64,000 bases of DNA from Nitrosomonas sp. Lineage in GTDB: Bacteria > Pseudomonadota > Gammaproteobacteria > Burkholderiales > Nitrosomonadaceae. Of the stretch, positions 20,393 through 29,631 are shown in pieces. Positions within the stretch are counted from its first letter, which is position 1, and every line of letters starts with the position of its first letter. The stretch is taken from the NCBI GenBank assembly GCA_016708955.1, contig JADJES010000023.1, positions 96,563-160,562 of the forward strand, in the 5' to 3' direction. The notes under the pieces are model-generated. The model did not search any database, had not been told where the DNA came from, and was given only the letters and a program-made list of their open reading frames with translations. The position numbers and the translations under genes are program-made.

Positions 20393-20749
20393 TCCCCCAC
20401 TTCCAATTCCGGCTAACGGTATTTTACAATTGGAGAAGTGGGTATTCTTTGTGGCGTTAAGCCGCATGTATTACGTTACTGGGAACAAGAGTTTGCGCAG
20501 CTAAAACCTGTAAAGCGTCGTGGTAATCGTCGTTATTATCAGCATCAAGAAGTGTTGTTGATACGACGTATCAGAGAATTACTTTACGACCAAGGTTTTA
20601 CAATCAATGGGGCGCGGAATCGTTTGGACCATGGCGAAAATAAACTGCCGCCAATTGAAGAAGTTATTGCTAGTCCGATATCCACAACAGCAGATTTAGG
20701 CTATGTTCGGCGTGAAATTAGAAATATTGTGTCGCAATTGCTTTCTTAA
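20370..20749 (+). CDS. MerR-family transcriptional regulator, frame broken near 20415
   Basis: Small winged-helix regulator typically found just after ihfA in beta- and gammaproteobacteria; its targets are not settled. The helix-turn-helix reads YFTIGEVGILCGVKPHVLRY followed by WEQEFAQLKPVKRRGNRRYY. The frame holding this domain has a stop at 20414, just upstream. Starting at ATG 20370, inside the end of ihfA, gives MENKKLNNPPLPIPA, and adding one A at 20415-20416 yields IPAKRYFTIGEV, joining both halves. Corrected length is 126 residues. The break is again a homopolymer loss. Confidence 0.85.
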
Positions 20750-20795
20750 AGAAAATGTTTTTCAGTAATAGTTTATAAAGTTTGGGTATTTTGTT

Positions 20796-20804
20796 TGTTA
20801 TAAT
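20796..20804 (+). promoter_or_regulatory. Extended -10 promoter of tRNA-Pro
   Basis: TGTTATAAT (20796-20804) is a perfect extended -10 box, ending eight bases before the tRNA. No good -35 is visible, as expected for an extended -10 promoter. Confidence 0.6.
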
Positions 20805-20812
20805 TTACTGTT

Positions 20813-20888
<76 letters not shown>

Positions 20889-20986
20889 CCTTTGATAGAC
20901 ACTCTTCTTTTTAAATAGATTGATGCTGAGTTTAATGTGCGGGAATGTCCGTTTGACCATCCGGTGGCTAACATAACCTTATAAAA

Positions 20987-21730
20987 ATGCGCATATTGCT
21001 TAGTAATGATGATGGATATTTTGCGCCTGGTCTTGCATGTCTTGCTGATGTACTTTCAGAAATTGCAGAAATCATAGTAGTCGCACCCGAAAGGGATCGC
21101 AGTGGGTCCAGTAATTCGTTAACTTTGGATCGTCCGCTAAGCTTACATAAGTCCCATAATGGTTTTTATTATGTCAATGGAACACCAACAGACTGTGTTC
21201 ATCTGGCAGTGACAGGTATGCTTGATGTAATGCCGGATATGATCATTTCGGGTGTGAATAGTGGCGCTAACATGGGCGATGACACGATTTATTCGGGCAC
21301 TGTTGCTGCTGCGACAGAAGGTTTTCTACTCGGAATTCCTTCGCTGGCTGTTTCTTTGACTGGCACACTGAATGAAAATTACTTAACAGCTGCTCGTGTG
21401 GCCGCTGATATGGTGAAGCGGTTCAGGGAAAATGATATTCAGAGTCCGGTTCTGTTAAATATTAATGTTCCTGATATCAAATATCAGAAACTTGAAGGAA
21501 TTGAGGTTACTCGTCTCGGGCGACGCCATAAAGCAGAACCGGTGATTAAGTCGAAAAATCCCCGTGGAGAAATCGTATATTGGGTTGGTGCAGCAGGTGC
21601 TGCACAAGATGCTGGAAAGGGTACGGATTTTTATGCAATTCAGCATAATCGGGTTTCGGTAACACCGTTACAAATTGATCTAACGCGATACGATCAATTG
21701 GATCTCATAACAAGTTGGCTTGGTATCTAG
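20987..21730 (+). CDS. surE: 5'/3'-nucleotidase SurE
   Basis: Metal-dependent nucleotidase and exopolyphosphatase of the stationary-phase survival operon. The 247-residue protein starts MRILLSNDDGYFAPGL, carrying the catalytic Asp pair, followed by VVAPERDRSGSSNSLTL, YVNGTPTDCVHL and SGVNSGANMGDDTIYSGTVA. The order surE-pcm-nlpD that follows is the classic arrangement, although rpoS, the usual next gene, is not present here. Confidence 0.95.
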   Translation: MRILLSNDDGYFAPGLACLADVLSEIAEIIVVAPERDRSGSSNSLTLDRPLSLHKSHNGFYYVNGTPTDCVHLAVTGMLDVMPDMIISGVNSGANMGDDTIYSGTVAAATEGFLLGIPSLAVSLTGTLNENYLTAARVAADMVKRFRENDIQSPVLLNINVPDIKYQKLEGIEVTRLGRRHKAEPVIKSKNPRGEIVYWVGAAGAAQDAGKGTDFYAIQHNRVSVTPLQIDLTRYDQLDLITSWLGI

Positions 21731-21779
21731 GTAGGTACTTGTTATGTCGAGAGAGTTGAAATTTTATAGGTACTGATTG

Positions 21780-22442
21780 GTGAATGTTCGTCATTCTGGA
21801 ATTGGTATGACCTCTCAGCGTACACGCATGCGCATGATTGAACGTTTGCGTGCACAAGGAATTTCTGATGAAGTGATCTTATCAGCTATAGGTACAATTC
21901 CTCGTCATATTTTTGTAGAAGAAGCTCTGGCAAGCCGAGCTTATGAAGATGTTTCTTTACCCATAAATTATGGACAAACGATATCCAGCCCATGGATTGT
22001 TGCGCGTATGAGTGAGCTATTACGTGCAAATTCTATTTTAGTTAAAGTACTGGAAATTGGAACGGGTTGTGGCTATCAGACTGCTGTGTTGGCGCAGATT
22101 GCGCAAAAAGTTTACTCGCTAGAGCGTATTGGGCCATTATTAACACGTACTAGAATTCGACTGCAGGAATTGCAGATCAGAAATGTTTATTTGAAGCATG
22201 CGGATGGTTTGTTAGGGCTTGCGGAAGCAGGGCCGTTTGATGGTATTATCATGACAGCTGTGACAACCCACGTTCCTGCTTCATTATTGGAGCAACTGGT
22301 GGTGGGCGGAAGGATGGTTTTCCCAAAAGGAACTCAGAAACAGAATTTATGTATTATTGAACGGAATTCCCAAGGTTATACTGAAACTGTATTGGAAGAG
22401 GTGAATTTTGTACCCTTACTAGCAGGGGTTGTAAAAAAATAG
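21780..22442 (+). CDS. pcm: Protein-L-isoaspartate O-methyltransferase
   Basis: Repairs isomerised Asp/Asn residues using S-adenosylmethionine. The product has RHIFVEEALASRAYEDVSLP, GQTISSPWIVARM and the SAM-binding VLEIGTGCGYQTAVLAQI, then FDGIIMTAV and GGRMVFPKG. Start GTG 21780 is favoured: ATAGG lies nine bases upstream, and the TTG at 21777 is too close to it. Length 220 residues. nlpD starts 19 bases after the stop. Confidence 0.93.
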   Translation: MNVRHSGIGMTSQRTRMRMIERLRAQGISDEVILSAIGTIPRHIFVEEALASRAYEDVSLPINYGQTISSPWIVARMSELLRANSILVKVLEIGTGCGYQTAVLAQIAQKVYSLERIGPLLTRTRIRLQELQIRNVYLKHADGLLGLAEAGPFDGIIMTAVTTHVPASLLEQLVVGGRMVFPKGTQKQNLCIIERNSQGYTETVLEEVNFVPLLAGVVKK

Positions 22443-22461
22443 CGGCGCAGGGAATATTAAA

Positions 22462-23537
22462 ATGAAAAATGATGCAATGATCAGGCTGAGCGATTTTGTT
22501 ATCTCGAATTATATCGTCAAGATATTTATTGATTTGTCAAGGCGGCCACAATCAGTACCTTTTAATTTTTATTTGCCGTTTGCGTTTTTTTTACTTGTTG
22601 CATGCAGTACAACACAACCGCCAGTGCCTGTCGTCGATAGTGTGAAAAGCGGCTCATCGGGATCGGCAAAACCAATTGATTCTAGTAATCCGAACAATCA
22701 GTTTTATATCGTGCAAAAGGGGATACGTTGTACGGCATTGCATTAAATCATGGTATTGATTTTAAGAAATTGGCAGAGTGGAATGATATTGCTGACCCCA
22801 AGACTATCCGGCCGGGGCAGAGGATTAATCTGTCAATGCCAGCGAGAGATTCGCAACCTGAGTTGTTTGCTTTACCCCAGCAACCGATAGCAACGACGAT
22901 TGACCCGATTGTATATCCATCTGATCCAAATAATGCGATTTCTCAGGAAAGTAATAATATTGCCAATACGGGTAAAGTAAAGACAAGCCCTAAAGCGCTT
23001 AAATTGCCTTTCTCAGAGCAAAATGTGGCTCAATTACAATACCCAACAAAAAGTCCGTTGCCAGCAGCACAATCTTCTCCCGTGCCGTCAACGGCAGCGG
23101 AGAGAAATACTAAAATTGAAGTGGCTCCTCAACCCGACTCATCAAATCCGGATAAGGCATTCGTTCATTCTAATGCCGAGTGGATATGGCCGACAACGGG
23201 AAAATTGTTATCATCTTTTTCAAAAAATTCTAAGGGCGTAAAGATATCGGGGCAGGCAGGACAACCAGTTTTGGCATCCGCTGCAGGCGAGGTGGTTTAT
23301 AGTGGCCATGGTTTACGCGGCTATGGAAATCTGATTATTATCAAGCATGACAATACATTTCTCAGCGCATATGCGCATAATAGTAAGCTTTTGGTCAAAG
23401 AAGGGGAAGCAGTGATAAAAGGCCAGAAAATTGCAGAAATGGGTAATACAGACACGGATACAATTCAGTTGCATTTTGAGATACGCAAACATGGTAAGCC
23501 GGTAGATCCACTGGAATATTTGCCGTACCAATCATAA
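22462..23537 (+). CDS. nlpD: Murein hydrolase activator NlpD, frame broken near 22720
   Basis: Lipoprotein activating cell-division amidases; it has LysM and degenerate M23 peptidase domains. A lipobox (LLVAC-STT) ends a hydrophobic segment near residue 49. The LysM domain begins NNQFYIVQKG; the first frame then stops at 22746. Adding one G to GGGG at 22719-22722 gives VQKGDTLYGIALNHGIDFKK and continuity to 23537. A Pro/Ser/Gln-rich linker follows, then the M23 domain (WIWPTTGKLLSSF, GHGLRGYGNLIIIKH, LHFEIRKHGKPVDPLEYLP). Corrected length is about 358 residues. A bidirectional terminator follows. Confidence 0.93.
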
Positions 23538-23558
23538 CCAACATCAGATAAGTATGTT

Positions 23559-23598
23559 AAAAAAGCGTATAGCTCTTTGTGGGGCTATACGCTTTTTT
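23559..23598. terminator. Bidirectional intrinsic terminator between nlpD and smbP
   Basis: A 15-base perfect stem (23559-23573 with 23584-23598) has core GCGTATAGC/GCTATACGC, flanked by A6 on the left and T6 on the right. It can end nlpD on the plus strand and smbP on the minus strand. Confidence 0.92.
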
Positions 23599-23618
23599 AT
23601 ACCTGTTTGTTTATTTTT

Positions 23619-23975
23619 TTATTCGGCAGCTGCATCTTGCATATGCTTTAACGCTTCTGTCGTATGCTTGGTCGCTATATCTGCATGACCCTGCTTCGCA
23701 TGCGCGATGGCTTCCTCCAGATGCTTGATTGACTCAGTCATGTGTTGGCGTGCTTCGGCATGCTCCTTTTCAGCAGCTTTTGCATGCGCCAGACTTTCCT
23801 GTACATTTTCCAATAATACTTTGGTATGACCTGATTCACCATGTGTTTTGGCGGCCTCTGCATGTTTTATAGCTTCGGCAGCATGCCGGTTTGCACTGGA
23901 TGCGATTGCCAGCGAGCTGAGACAGAATGATATTGCACTGATTGCGATAATACTTGTTGTTTGCTTGATTTTCAT
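23619..23975 (-). CDS. smbP: Small periplasmic metal-binding protein, SmbP family
   Basis: Resembles SmbP of Nitrosomonas europaea, a small periplasmic protein binding copper and other divalent metals. The 118-residue product has a signal peptide (MKIKQTTSIIAISAISFCLS, cleavage near AIA-SSA), then a helical His/Ala/Glu protein built of about ten seven-residue repeats (for example AIKHAEA, SLAHAKA, SIKHLEE, ALKHMQD). A GGAGG site lies upstream of the ATG. It differs from the published protein mainly by a C-terminal DAAAE tail rather than a His-containing one. The role is inferred by similarity. Confidence 0.85.
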   Translation of the reverse strand: MKIKQTTSIIAISAISFCLSSLAIASSANRHAAEAIKHAEAAKTHGESGHTKVLLENVQESLAHAKAAEKEHAEARQHMTESIKHLEEAIAHAKQGHADIATKHTTEALKHMQDAAAE

Positions 23976-24243
23976 AATGTTACCTCCGCAGTGTTTGTTG
24001 AAATTACCATCGAAAAGATGTTTATTCCCTAAGCGTTCGTGTCCATCCTAATTGATTGCGCTATATTACGTATTGGTAGCGACTGACTAATGGGCTAATT
24101 GGCTAGAAAATCGCTTATTCACAGAGAATACAAGGAAAATAAAATGCCCGGTATTTTGATGGATTAAGTGTGTTACGCCGACTATTTGTCCTGCCTATCG
24201 TCAAAGCAATTTGGACAGGCGATAACCTGAATTTAGAGACGTC

Positions 24244-24545
24244 TTAGCTCATCAGGTTTGAAAATTCAGATTGGTTATCGTAATACATTTGCCGTTGCAT
24301 CGCTAATGTTCGAAGTTTAATCTTCTCTCGCTCATACAGAATAGATTGGCTACGACCCCTAAAAGACATCAACGGGTGTCAGATTATTCAATGACTCATG
24401 GTAGTGTTCGTGTTTGTAGTAATCGACAAATTGGCGAATACGGTCTTCCAATCCACTGAGGAAGTGATGGTTTTTCAACAAGATCTGGTTCTTCAGTGAA
24501 CGATGCCAGTGCTCGATTTTACCTTGCGTTTGTAGGGTTTGCAGC
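24244..24545 (-). pseudogene. IS3-family transposase remnant (OrfB C-terminal part)
   Basis: The minus strand encodes GKIEHWHRSLKNQILLKNHH then LEDRIRQFVDYYKHEHYHES and LNNLTPVDVF, the end of an IS3-family integrase with its catalytic Glu region. After VF the frame shifts and continues GRSQSILYEREKIKLRTLAM to a stop at 24244. The upstream two thirds of the transposase are absent. No terminal repeats were found. Confidence 0.8.
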
Positions 24546-24796
24546 GTGTATGAGTCATATTCTGCTTCTCAAGGTAATGAATGGGCTAACTCATCTGGAT
24601 AGATCGAAAATTCGTGGGGACTGCAAGTTAATCCGATTTGGTTTGTTAATTCAGATAGTACTTTTTCAACTATTCTAAGTAGCGTGTGGTGCGACAATTT
24701 GTCGCATTGATGTTTATTCATTTCTCACATAGTATGGCGTCTTTTTTTATAGATGTTTACAGGTTGGTTCATAATGAATTTCTTTCAAGAGATACT

Positions 24797-24859
24797 CCAA
24801 ACCCTCCAAACCCTCCAAACCCTCCAAACCCTCCAAACCCTCAAAACCCTCAAAACCCT
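24797..24859 (+). repeat. Nine-base tandem repeat, seven units
   Basis: Five perfect CCAAACCCT units are followed by two CAAAACCCT units. In one frame they encode a Pro-Asn-Pro repeat inside a doubtful 61-codon frame (24686-24871) with no recognisable homology. Because units are nine bases, copy-number change would not shift that frame. The repeat lies upstream of the exported-protein gene at 24989. Confidence 0.9.
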
Positions 24860-24925
24860 CCATCAGATTAGCTATCAGTGGCTTAAATTGTGAGCTGTCA
24901 TAGAAAAAATAAAATTATTTCAATC

Positions 24926-24953
24926 GATAGGAGCTCATTTAGTGACTCCTATC
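24926..24953 (+). promoter_or_regulatory. Strong hairpin upstream of the TonB-receptor operon
   Basis: GATAGGAG (24926-24933) and CTCCTATC (24946-24953) form a perfect eight-base inverted repeat, extended inside by TCA/TGA with one bulged C. No T-run follows, so it is more likely an operator or 5'-UTR structure than a terminator. It ends 35 bases before the start codon. Confidence 0.45.
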
Positions 24954-24988
24954 AGTAGACCCACTTTAGAAATTTCTTGGAGCACAAA

Positions 24989-25864
24989 TTGATTAAATAT
25001 GTTTTCGTCGGATTATTTTTGTTTTTTTTCAATGTAATGGCTATGGCTCATGAAGGTGAGCCGAATATGGCTTTTGCATGGCGCGATGGCAAGATTGAAA
25101 TTGATATCAGGCACCAGGGAAGATTGCTGGGTGACCATACTGCATTTGTCATTCCTTTTGCTGATGCACTATCACCTTATCGTATGGGGGATTCCGGGTT
25201 CACCGGGATAGATTTCGATCAGGGCGGTATCGTGGGTTATCAAACGGAAAGCACATTATTGAAATGGTCAAATGAGCAATCTCAATGGTTACGAGAAGGA
25301 TTTTCGGAACAACTAATAATTAGCCGTCTATCTGATGAAAAAATAGTGACTGACAAGCAAGGTAACGGATTGCAAGGATTTATCGCTAAATTGACGAGTA
25401 GCAGTAACTTCGAAGCTCATGCCATTTTTCGAATAGAAAATCCAGAAGGATCTTCACCTGATGATGGCGCCTATATGGTTTTTATCAATATCTTGGGCTT
25501 GGATGAATCAGGTGAACGTATTCTCTACAAACCCTCCGATCCATTTGCACTCGTTTTTCATATCAACGCACAAAAAAACTTTGATAGCTTGGCATTATCT
25601 CAGGCTCTAAAAGTAACGCCGGAAGTCAATTTGAACGATTACAATCGCTTGGATGCGTTATTTGATTGGGCAGAATCACAATATGGGCAATTATTTCCAC
25701 ATGCCGCAGAGAGCCGTTTTCTCTTTGGATACTATGCGCGTTGTTATGACAACTCCGTTTGTGTCGGTAGCAAGGACGGTAAAATTTACACTGTTGGTGG
25801 GATACTTGGTGATATCACCGAGCAAGGTTCAATAGAGGCTTTTTATAGTCACGCAGGGCTTTAA
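24989..25864 (+). CDS. Exported protein with C-terminal WAE/GYYARCY domain, paralogue of 29632-30717
   Basis: Not a family I can name. I place the start at TTG 24989, because GGAG (24979-24982) is six bases upstream; TTG 24977 overlaps that site. The 291-residue product has a signal peptide ending near AMA-HEGEP. A middle domain contains GAYMVFINILGL and KPSDPFALVFHIN. The last 75 residues read LDALFDWAESQYGQLFPHAA, FGYYARCYDNSVCVGSKDGK and IYTVGG. The same domain ends the gene at 29632-30717, and the middle domain is also similar (GAYMV, EPSDSLWIMF). The stop overlaps the receptor start (TAATG), so it is coupled to a ZnuD-like receptor. A periplasmic or surface role in metal or haem uptake is an inference from context. 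Confidence 0.75.
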   Translation: MIKYVFVGLFLFFFNVMAMAHEGEPNMAFAWRDGKIEIDIRHQGRLLGDHTAFVIPFADALSPYRMGDSGFTGIDFDQGGIVGYQTESTLLKWSNEQSQWLREGFSEQLIISRLSDEKIVTDKQGNGLQGFIAKLTSSSNFEAHAIFRIENPEGSSPDDGAYMVFINILGLDESGERILYKPSDPFALVFHINAQKNFDSLALSQALKVTPEVNLNDYNRLDALFDWAESQYGQLFPHAAESRFLFGYYARCYDNSVCVGSKDGKIYTVGGILGDITEQGSIEAFYSHAGL

Positions 25865-26910
25865 TGAAGGATTGCCAAACTGCCTTTCGTTTTATTCTTC
25901 TGATGGGTTTTATTGTTTTCTTTTTGAATCCTGCTTTCGCAATGGATCGGAATGCACAAAAAAAATCAGTAGCAGACAATCAATCTAATAGCGGAAACTC
26001 TTCCAGTTCTCATATTCCGCAAGAACCTGTCAAATTTAAAACCATCACGATTGAAGCCACAGACATAGCTGCTGATCCCATACAGAAGCTAGAAAACCGT
26101 GAGTTACGTGTTCGTACTGGCGAAACGCTTGGGAAAACACTAGAGCGTGAAATGGGTGTCAGCAACCTGTCCTATGGGCCGGGTGTTGGCCAGCCTGTTA
26201 TTCGCGGCATGAGTGGTCCTCGCGTCAGAATCATGCAAAATGGGATAAGTGCACACGATCTTTCCGCTTTGAGTCCCGATCTTGCGGTTTCTTTTGAAAC
26301 TATGTTGGCAGACAGTATTACTGTGTTAAGAGGGCCGGCAACCCTTCGTTATGGCGGTAATGCGATTGGTGGCATGGTTGATATTAAACATCTACGCATA
26401 CCTGAAAAAATTCCTCTTAATGGCGCCTCTGGTCGAATGGATTTTCGTTATGACCACAATTCTTCAGATAAAGCCGGAATGATCGGCTTAGATATTGGTA
26501 AAGGTAATTTTGCGATTCATGTCGATTATTTTCAACGCGCTTCGAATAATACCCATATTCCCGGGACCGCTTTAGATGAAGCAGCGATTCGGCAACAATT
26601 TCAAGTTGATCCCGGTACTAATAGTTCTAATGTCATTCAAAATAGCAATTCCAACAGCCAGGGTGGTTCGGCGGGTATCTCGCTGATCGGAAAACACGGT
26701 CATCTTGGCGGCAGCTATCATGAAACAGTGAGAAATTATGGTATTCCGCCTGGTGTACCTGGTCACGCCGACGATACAAGCAGCAATACAAGAACTGCAC
26801 AAGAAGCCATCAGGATTGATATGTCTCAACGCCGCTATGATTTAGATGGGCTGTGGAAAACATACTGGCAATCATTACCTAACGCACATTGCAGTAGACG
26901 CCACCCCTGA
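25864..26910 (+). pseudogene. ZnuD-like TonB-dependent receptor, 5' part, interrupted by IS110-family element
   Basis: Outer-membrane beta-barrel receptor; with the 3' part at 28415-29614 it forms one gene. It has a signal peptide (NPAFA-MDR), a TonB-box-like segment KFKTITIEATD, and a plug domain with VSNLSYGPGVGQPVIRGMSG and ITVLRGPATLRYGGNAIGGM. The order of motifs (VIRG, SPDLAVSFETMLADSITVLR, RIPEKIPLNGASG, GKGNFAIHVDYFQRAS) matches Neisseria ZnuD, a zinc and haem receptor. Homology ends near LDGLWK (about 26869). The following residues are probably shifted by one base, and then the mobile element begins. The stop at 26910 is created by the insertion. Confidence 0.85.
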
Positions 26911-28414
26911 TCATGAAAGAAACTTTGAGGTGGGAGGTGGCGGGGAGAGGTCGCACAGATTTTTGGTGACTTGATCCCGCACTCTAACGTGACCCGCCGA
27001 ACTGACTCGAACCCGGATTGCTTCCATAGAGAGCGCACGTTAAACAGGCCGAAGGCAGATAATTGCCTTCAGGCATTTTCAGTTCCGGCATCCGCCGCCT
27101 TCCATTCACGAGTATAAATTGAATGGAGGAATTATGGAATTGGTCGCGCTTTACAAACGTGTTATTGGACTCGATGTGCATCAAGCACAGATTACGGCCT
27201 GCGCACTGATCGAAGAATGCGACGGTTTGATACGAATTGGCAGCGTCAATTTGGTACATTCAAGAAAGACCGACGCGCGCTGGCGCAGTGGGTGGTTCAA
27301 TTGCAGCCTGACGAAGTTGTGATGGAAAGCACCGGCATCTACTGGAAAGTCCTTACGCGGCATTGGAAGCGGCAGGCATTCGTGCAAAAGTCGTGAACGC
27401 CCGGCATGTCAAAATGTTCCCGGACGCAAAACAGATATCAACGATGCACAATGGCTGGCAACGTTGTCGCGTGCCGGATTGCTGCGTGCATCGTTTATTC
27501 CGCCCGCAAAATGCGCGAATTGCGTTTGATTGCCCGGCAACGGCAAAGCTGACCGACAGCTTGCATCTGAAAAGAATCGTTTACACAAGATTCTCGCCAT
27601 GGCGGCATACGCCTGTGTCGTGGTCAGCGATGTTCATGGACAATCGGCCCGCGCCATGATCAAGGCGCTTATCGCAAACAAAATGCCCCAGGAGGTTTTG
27701 AAATTCGCATCACGACGGCTCAAAGCCAGCCGTGAAGAATTGTTCGATGCCTTGCAGGGAGAATTAACCGAAAGCCACCGCTTCGTGCTCAATGAATTGA
27801 TGCAGCATATCGAGGAAATCGAACAACGCATCGCTCGGTTTGACCAACGCTTGCTTGCCGGACTGGAAAGCGAACACAACTGGCTGGTGTTACTGCAAAC
27901 TCTGCCCGGTGTCGATCGGCCATGCTGCTGGTAGAAATCGGCAACAATATGGATGCCTTTGGCAGCGCGGATCGCCTGTGTTCATGGGTTGGTATCTGTC
28001 CAGGCAAACGAATCAGCAGGTAAGCATAAATCCGGGCGGACACGCAAAGGCAACGCTTATGTTCGTCGTCTTCTATGCGAATTTGCTCACGCTGCCAGCC
28101 GAACCACTTCTGCTTTTAAAGCAAAGTTCAGCTCACTCATCGTGCGCCGTGGATACAAGCGCTCCATTGTGGCACTGGGACACAAAATATTACGCACCAT
28201 CTTCTTCATGTTCAAGCGGCGCCAACATTACCGGGACAGCGCCACTGACTATGAGAAACTTTCGGTTCAGCGTAATGCGCACGTTGGATCAAAACGCTGA
28301 TTCAACACGGCTTTATCAAAACAGCGCAAGCCTAATTTGCGCCAATTGTTATATGGTCTTAGCTGGCCAGGATTACTTGCGCCTGTTTAGTGGTTTCTTT
28401 CACGTTAAATTAGA
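26882..28414 (+). mobile_element. IS110-family (IS1111-group) insertion sequence
   Basis: An element of about 1.53 kb interrupts the TonB receptor. Short sub-terminal inverted repeats TGAAAGAAAC (26914-26923) and GTTTCTTTCA (28393-28402) are typical of the IS1111 group. The outer ends are not sharply defined: the left lies between 26880 and 26914, the right between 28402 and 28415, judged by where receptor homology stops and resumes. No clear target duplication was found. Confidence 0.8.
27134..28300 (+). pseudogene. IS110-family transposase, broken by several indels
   Basis: DEDD-type transposase. Start ATG 27134 has GGAGG at 27125-27129. The N-terminal RuvC-like domain reads VIGLDVHQAQITACAL, VVMESTGIYWK and TDINDAQWLATLSRAG. 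The C-terminal transposase-20 domain reads LLQTLPGVDR, SWVGICPG and SGRTRKGNAYVRRLL, ending at 28300. The protein is spread over all three frames. Breaks lie near 27235, 27350, 27415, 27560, 27600, 27918 and 28010, mostly one missing base. As written it cannot be made, but the indel pattern resembles the error pattern elsewhere in the window. Confidence 0.85.
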
Positions 28415-29614
28415 GCAAAGCTAAGCTACATTGACTACGATCATAAAGATTATAATAAAGGCATTACGGATAGAAGCTCGTCATTGACTCAATTTAAGAA
28501 TGCCGTGTGGGAATCTCGTTTGGAAATGAACCATCAACGAGGTGGTTGGCTTGATGGCACGTTTGGTTTGCAATGGCAGAACCGTAATTTTGCAGCGACA
28601 GGCATCGAAACGTTTACTCCGGCTTCAAATATTGATTCATTGGGGTTCTTTTTAACTGAAACACTCTTTATTACTGATCGCCTTAACTTCGAAATGGGCG
28701 CGCGTATCGAGCATCAAACAACGACTCCCAAGAGTGATCAAATTAAATTGGCAGGAATTTCGGCACCGTTGCCCTTGCCGAACGCATTGAATTATCTTAC
28801 CTATTCACTGGCTGCAAGCCTGAATTATGAAATTCTTCCGCAAACATCGTTGTATCTGAATTGGCAGCACGCTCAACGAGCACCGGATGTGCAGGAATTA
28901 TTTGCATCAGGACCGCATTTCGCAACTCGCAGCTTCGAAATTGGCCGTCTCAATCTTAATGCAGAGCAAACGAATCACTACGAGTTAGGGTTACGTTTTG
29001 CAGGCAATCAGGTTGCATTTCATGCCAATGGTTATTACAAATCGGTACAAGATTTTATCTACTTGGAAAACCAGGGTTTCTTTTTCAATTTCGCTCCTGA
29101 TCCACCGCGTTTCCAACAAACTTGTGCAAATTTAAGAAATTGTCTTCCTGTTTTTGGCTATCAGGCCAATACTGCAAATTTCTGGGGCTATGAAGCTGAG
29201 ATTACCGCACATCCCCGCTTAGGTTTACCGGTGAATCCTCGCTTTACGTTATTTTCTGATTATGTGCGCGGCTGGTTCCAGAATAACACTTTTGGAGATG
29301 TCCCAAGGCTCCCACCCTTACGATTCGGAGGGGAAATAGGATTTGAATGGACGCAATGGCGAGGCGGTTTACGCTACACTCATGCGCTGGAGCAAAATAG
29401 GCCTGGGATTTTGGACACTGAAACGCCAGGATATCATCGATTAGATCTGGATTTAACTTATGATTGGAAGATGTCCGAGCATAGAAAAATCCTTTTCTTC
29501 GCTAAACTTTCAAACATGACCAATACAACCATCAGAAACTCTACATCTTTTTTACGCAACTTTGCACCTGAAGCGGGATTTAGCACACAAGTAGGAGTGA
29601 GTGCATCGTTCTAA
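28415..29614 (+). pseudogene. ZnuD-like TonB-dependent receptor, 3' part
   Basis: Continuation of the receptor after the IS. Receptor sequence resumes in frame at 28415 (AKLSYIDYDHKDYNKGITD). Barrel features are APDVQELFASGPHFATRSFE, IGRLNLNAEQTNHYELGLRF, NFWGYEAEI and TPGYHRLDLDLTYDW. It ends VGVSASF, with the terminal Phe expected for outer-membrane barrels. Without its plug and signal peptide this part cannot form a receptor. An intact version would be about 750 residues. Confidence 0.85.
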
Positions 29615-29631
29615 TCATCATCTCAATTCAT

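Noticed and set aside
24797..24859. CRISPR array
   Set aside because: Units are only nine bases and contiguous, with no spacers; no cas genes in the window.
24686..24871. 61-codon gene with Pro-Asn-Pro repeats
   Set aside because: Mostly made of the tandem repeat, with no homology and no clear ribosome site; kept only as a repeat.
24890..24989. Zur or Fur operator before the ZnuD-like receptor operon
   Set aside because: The palindrome there does not match either consensus.
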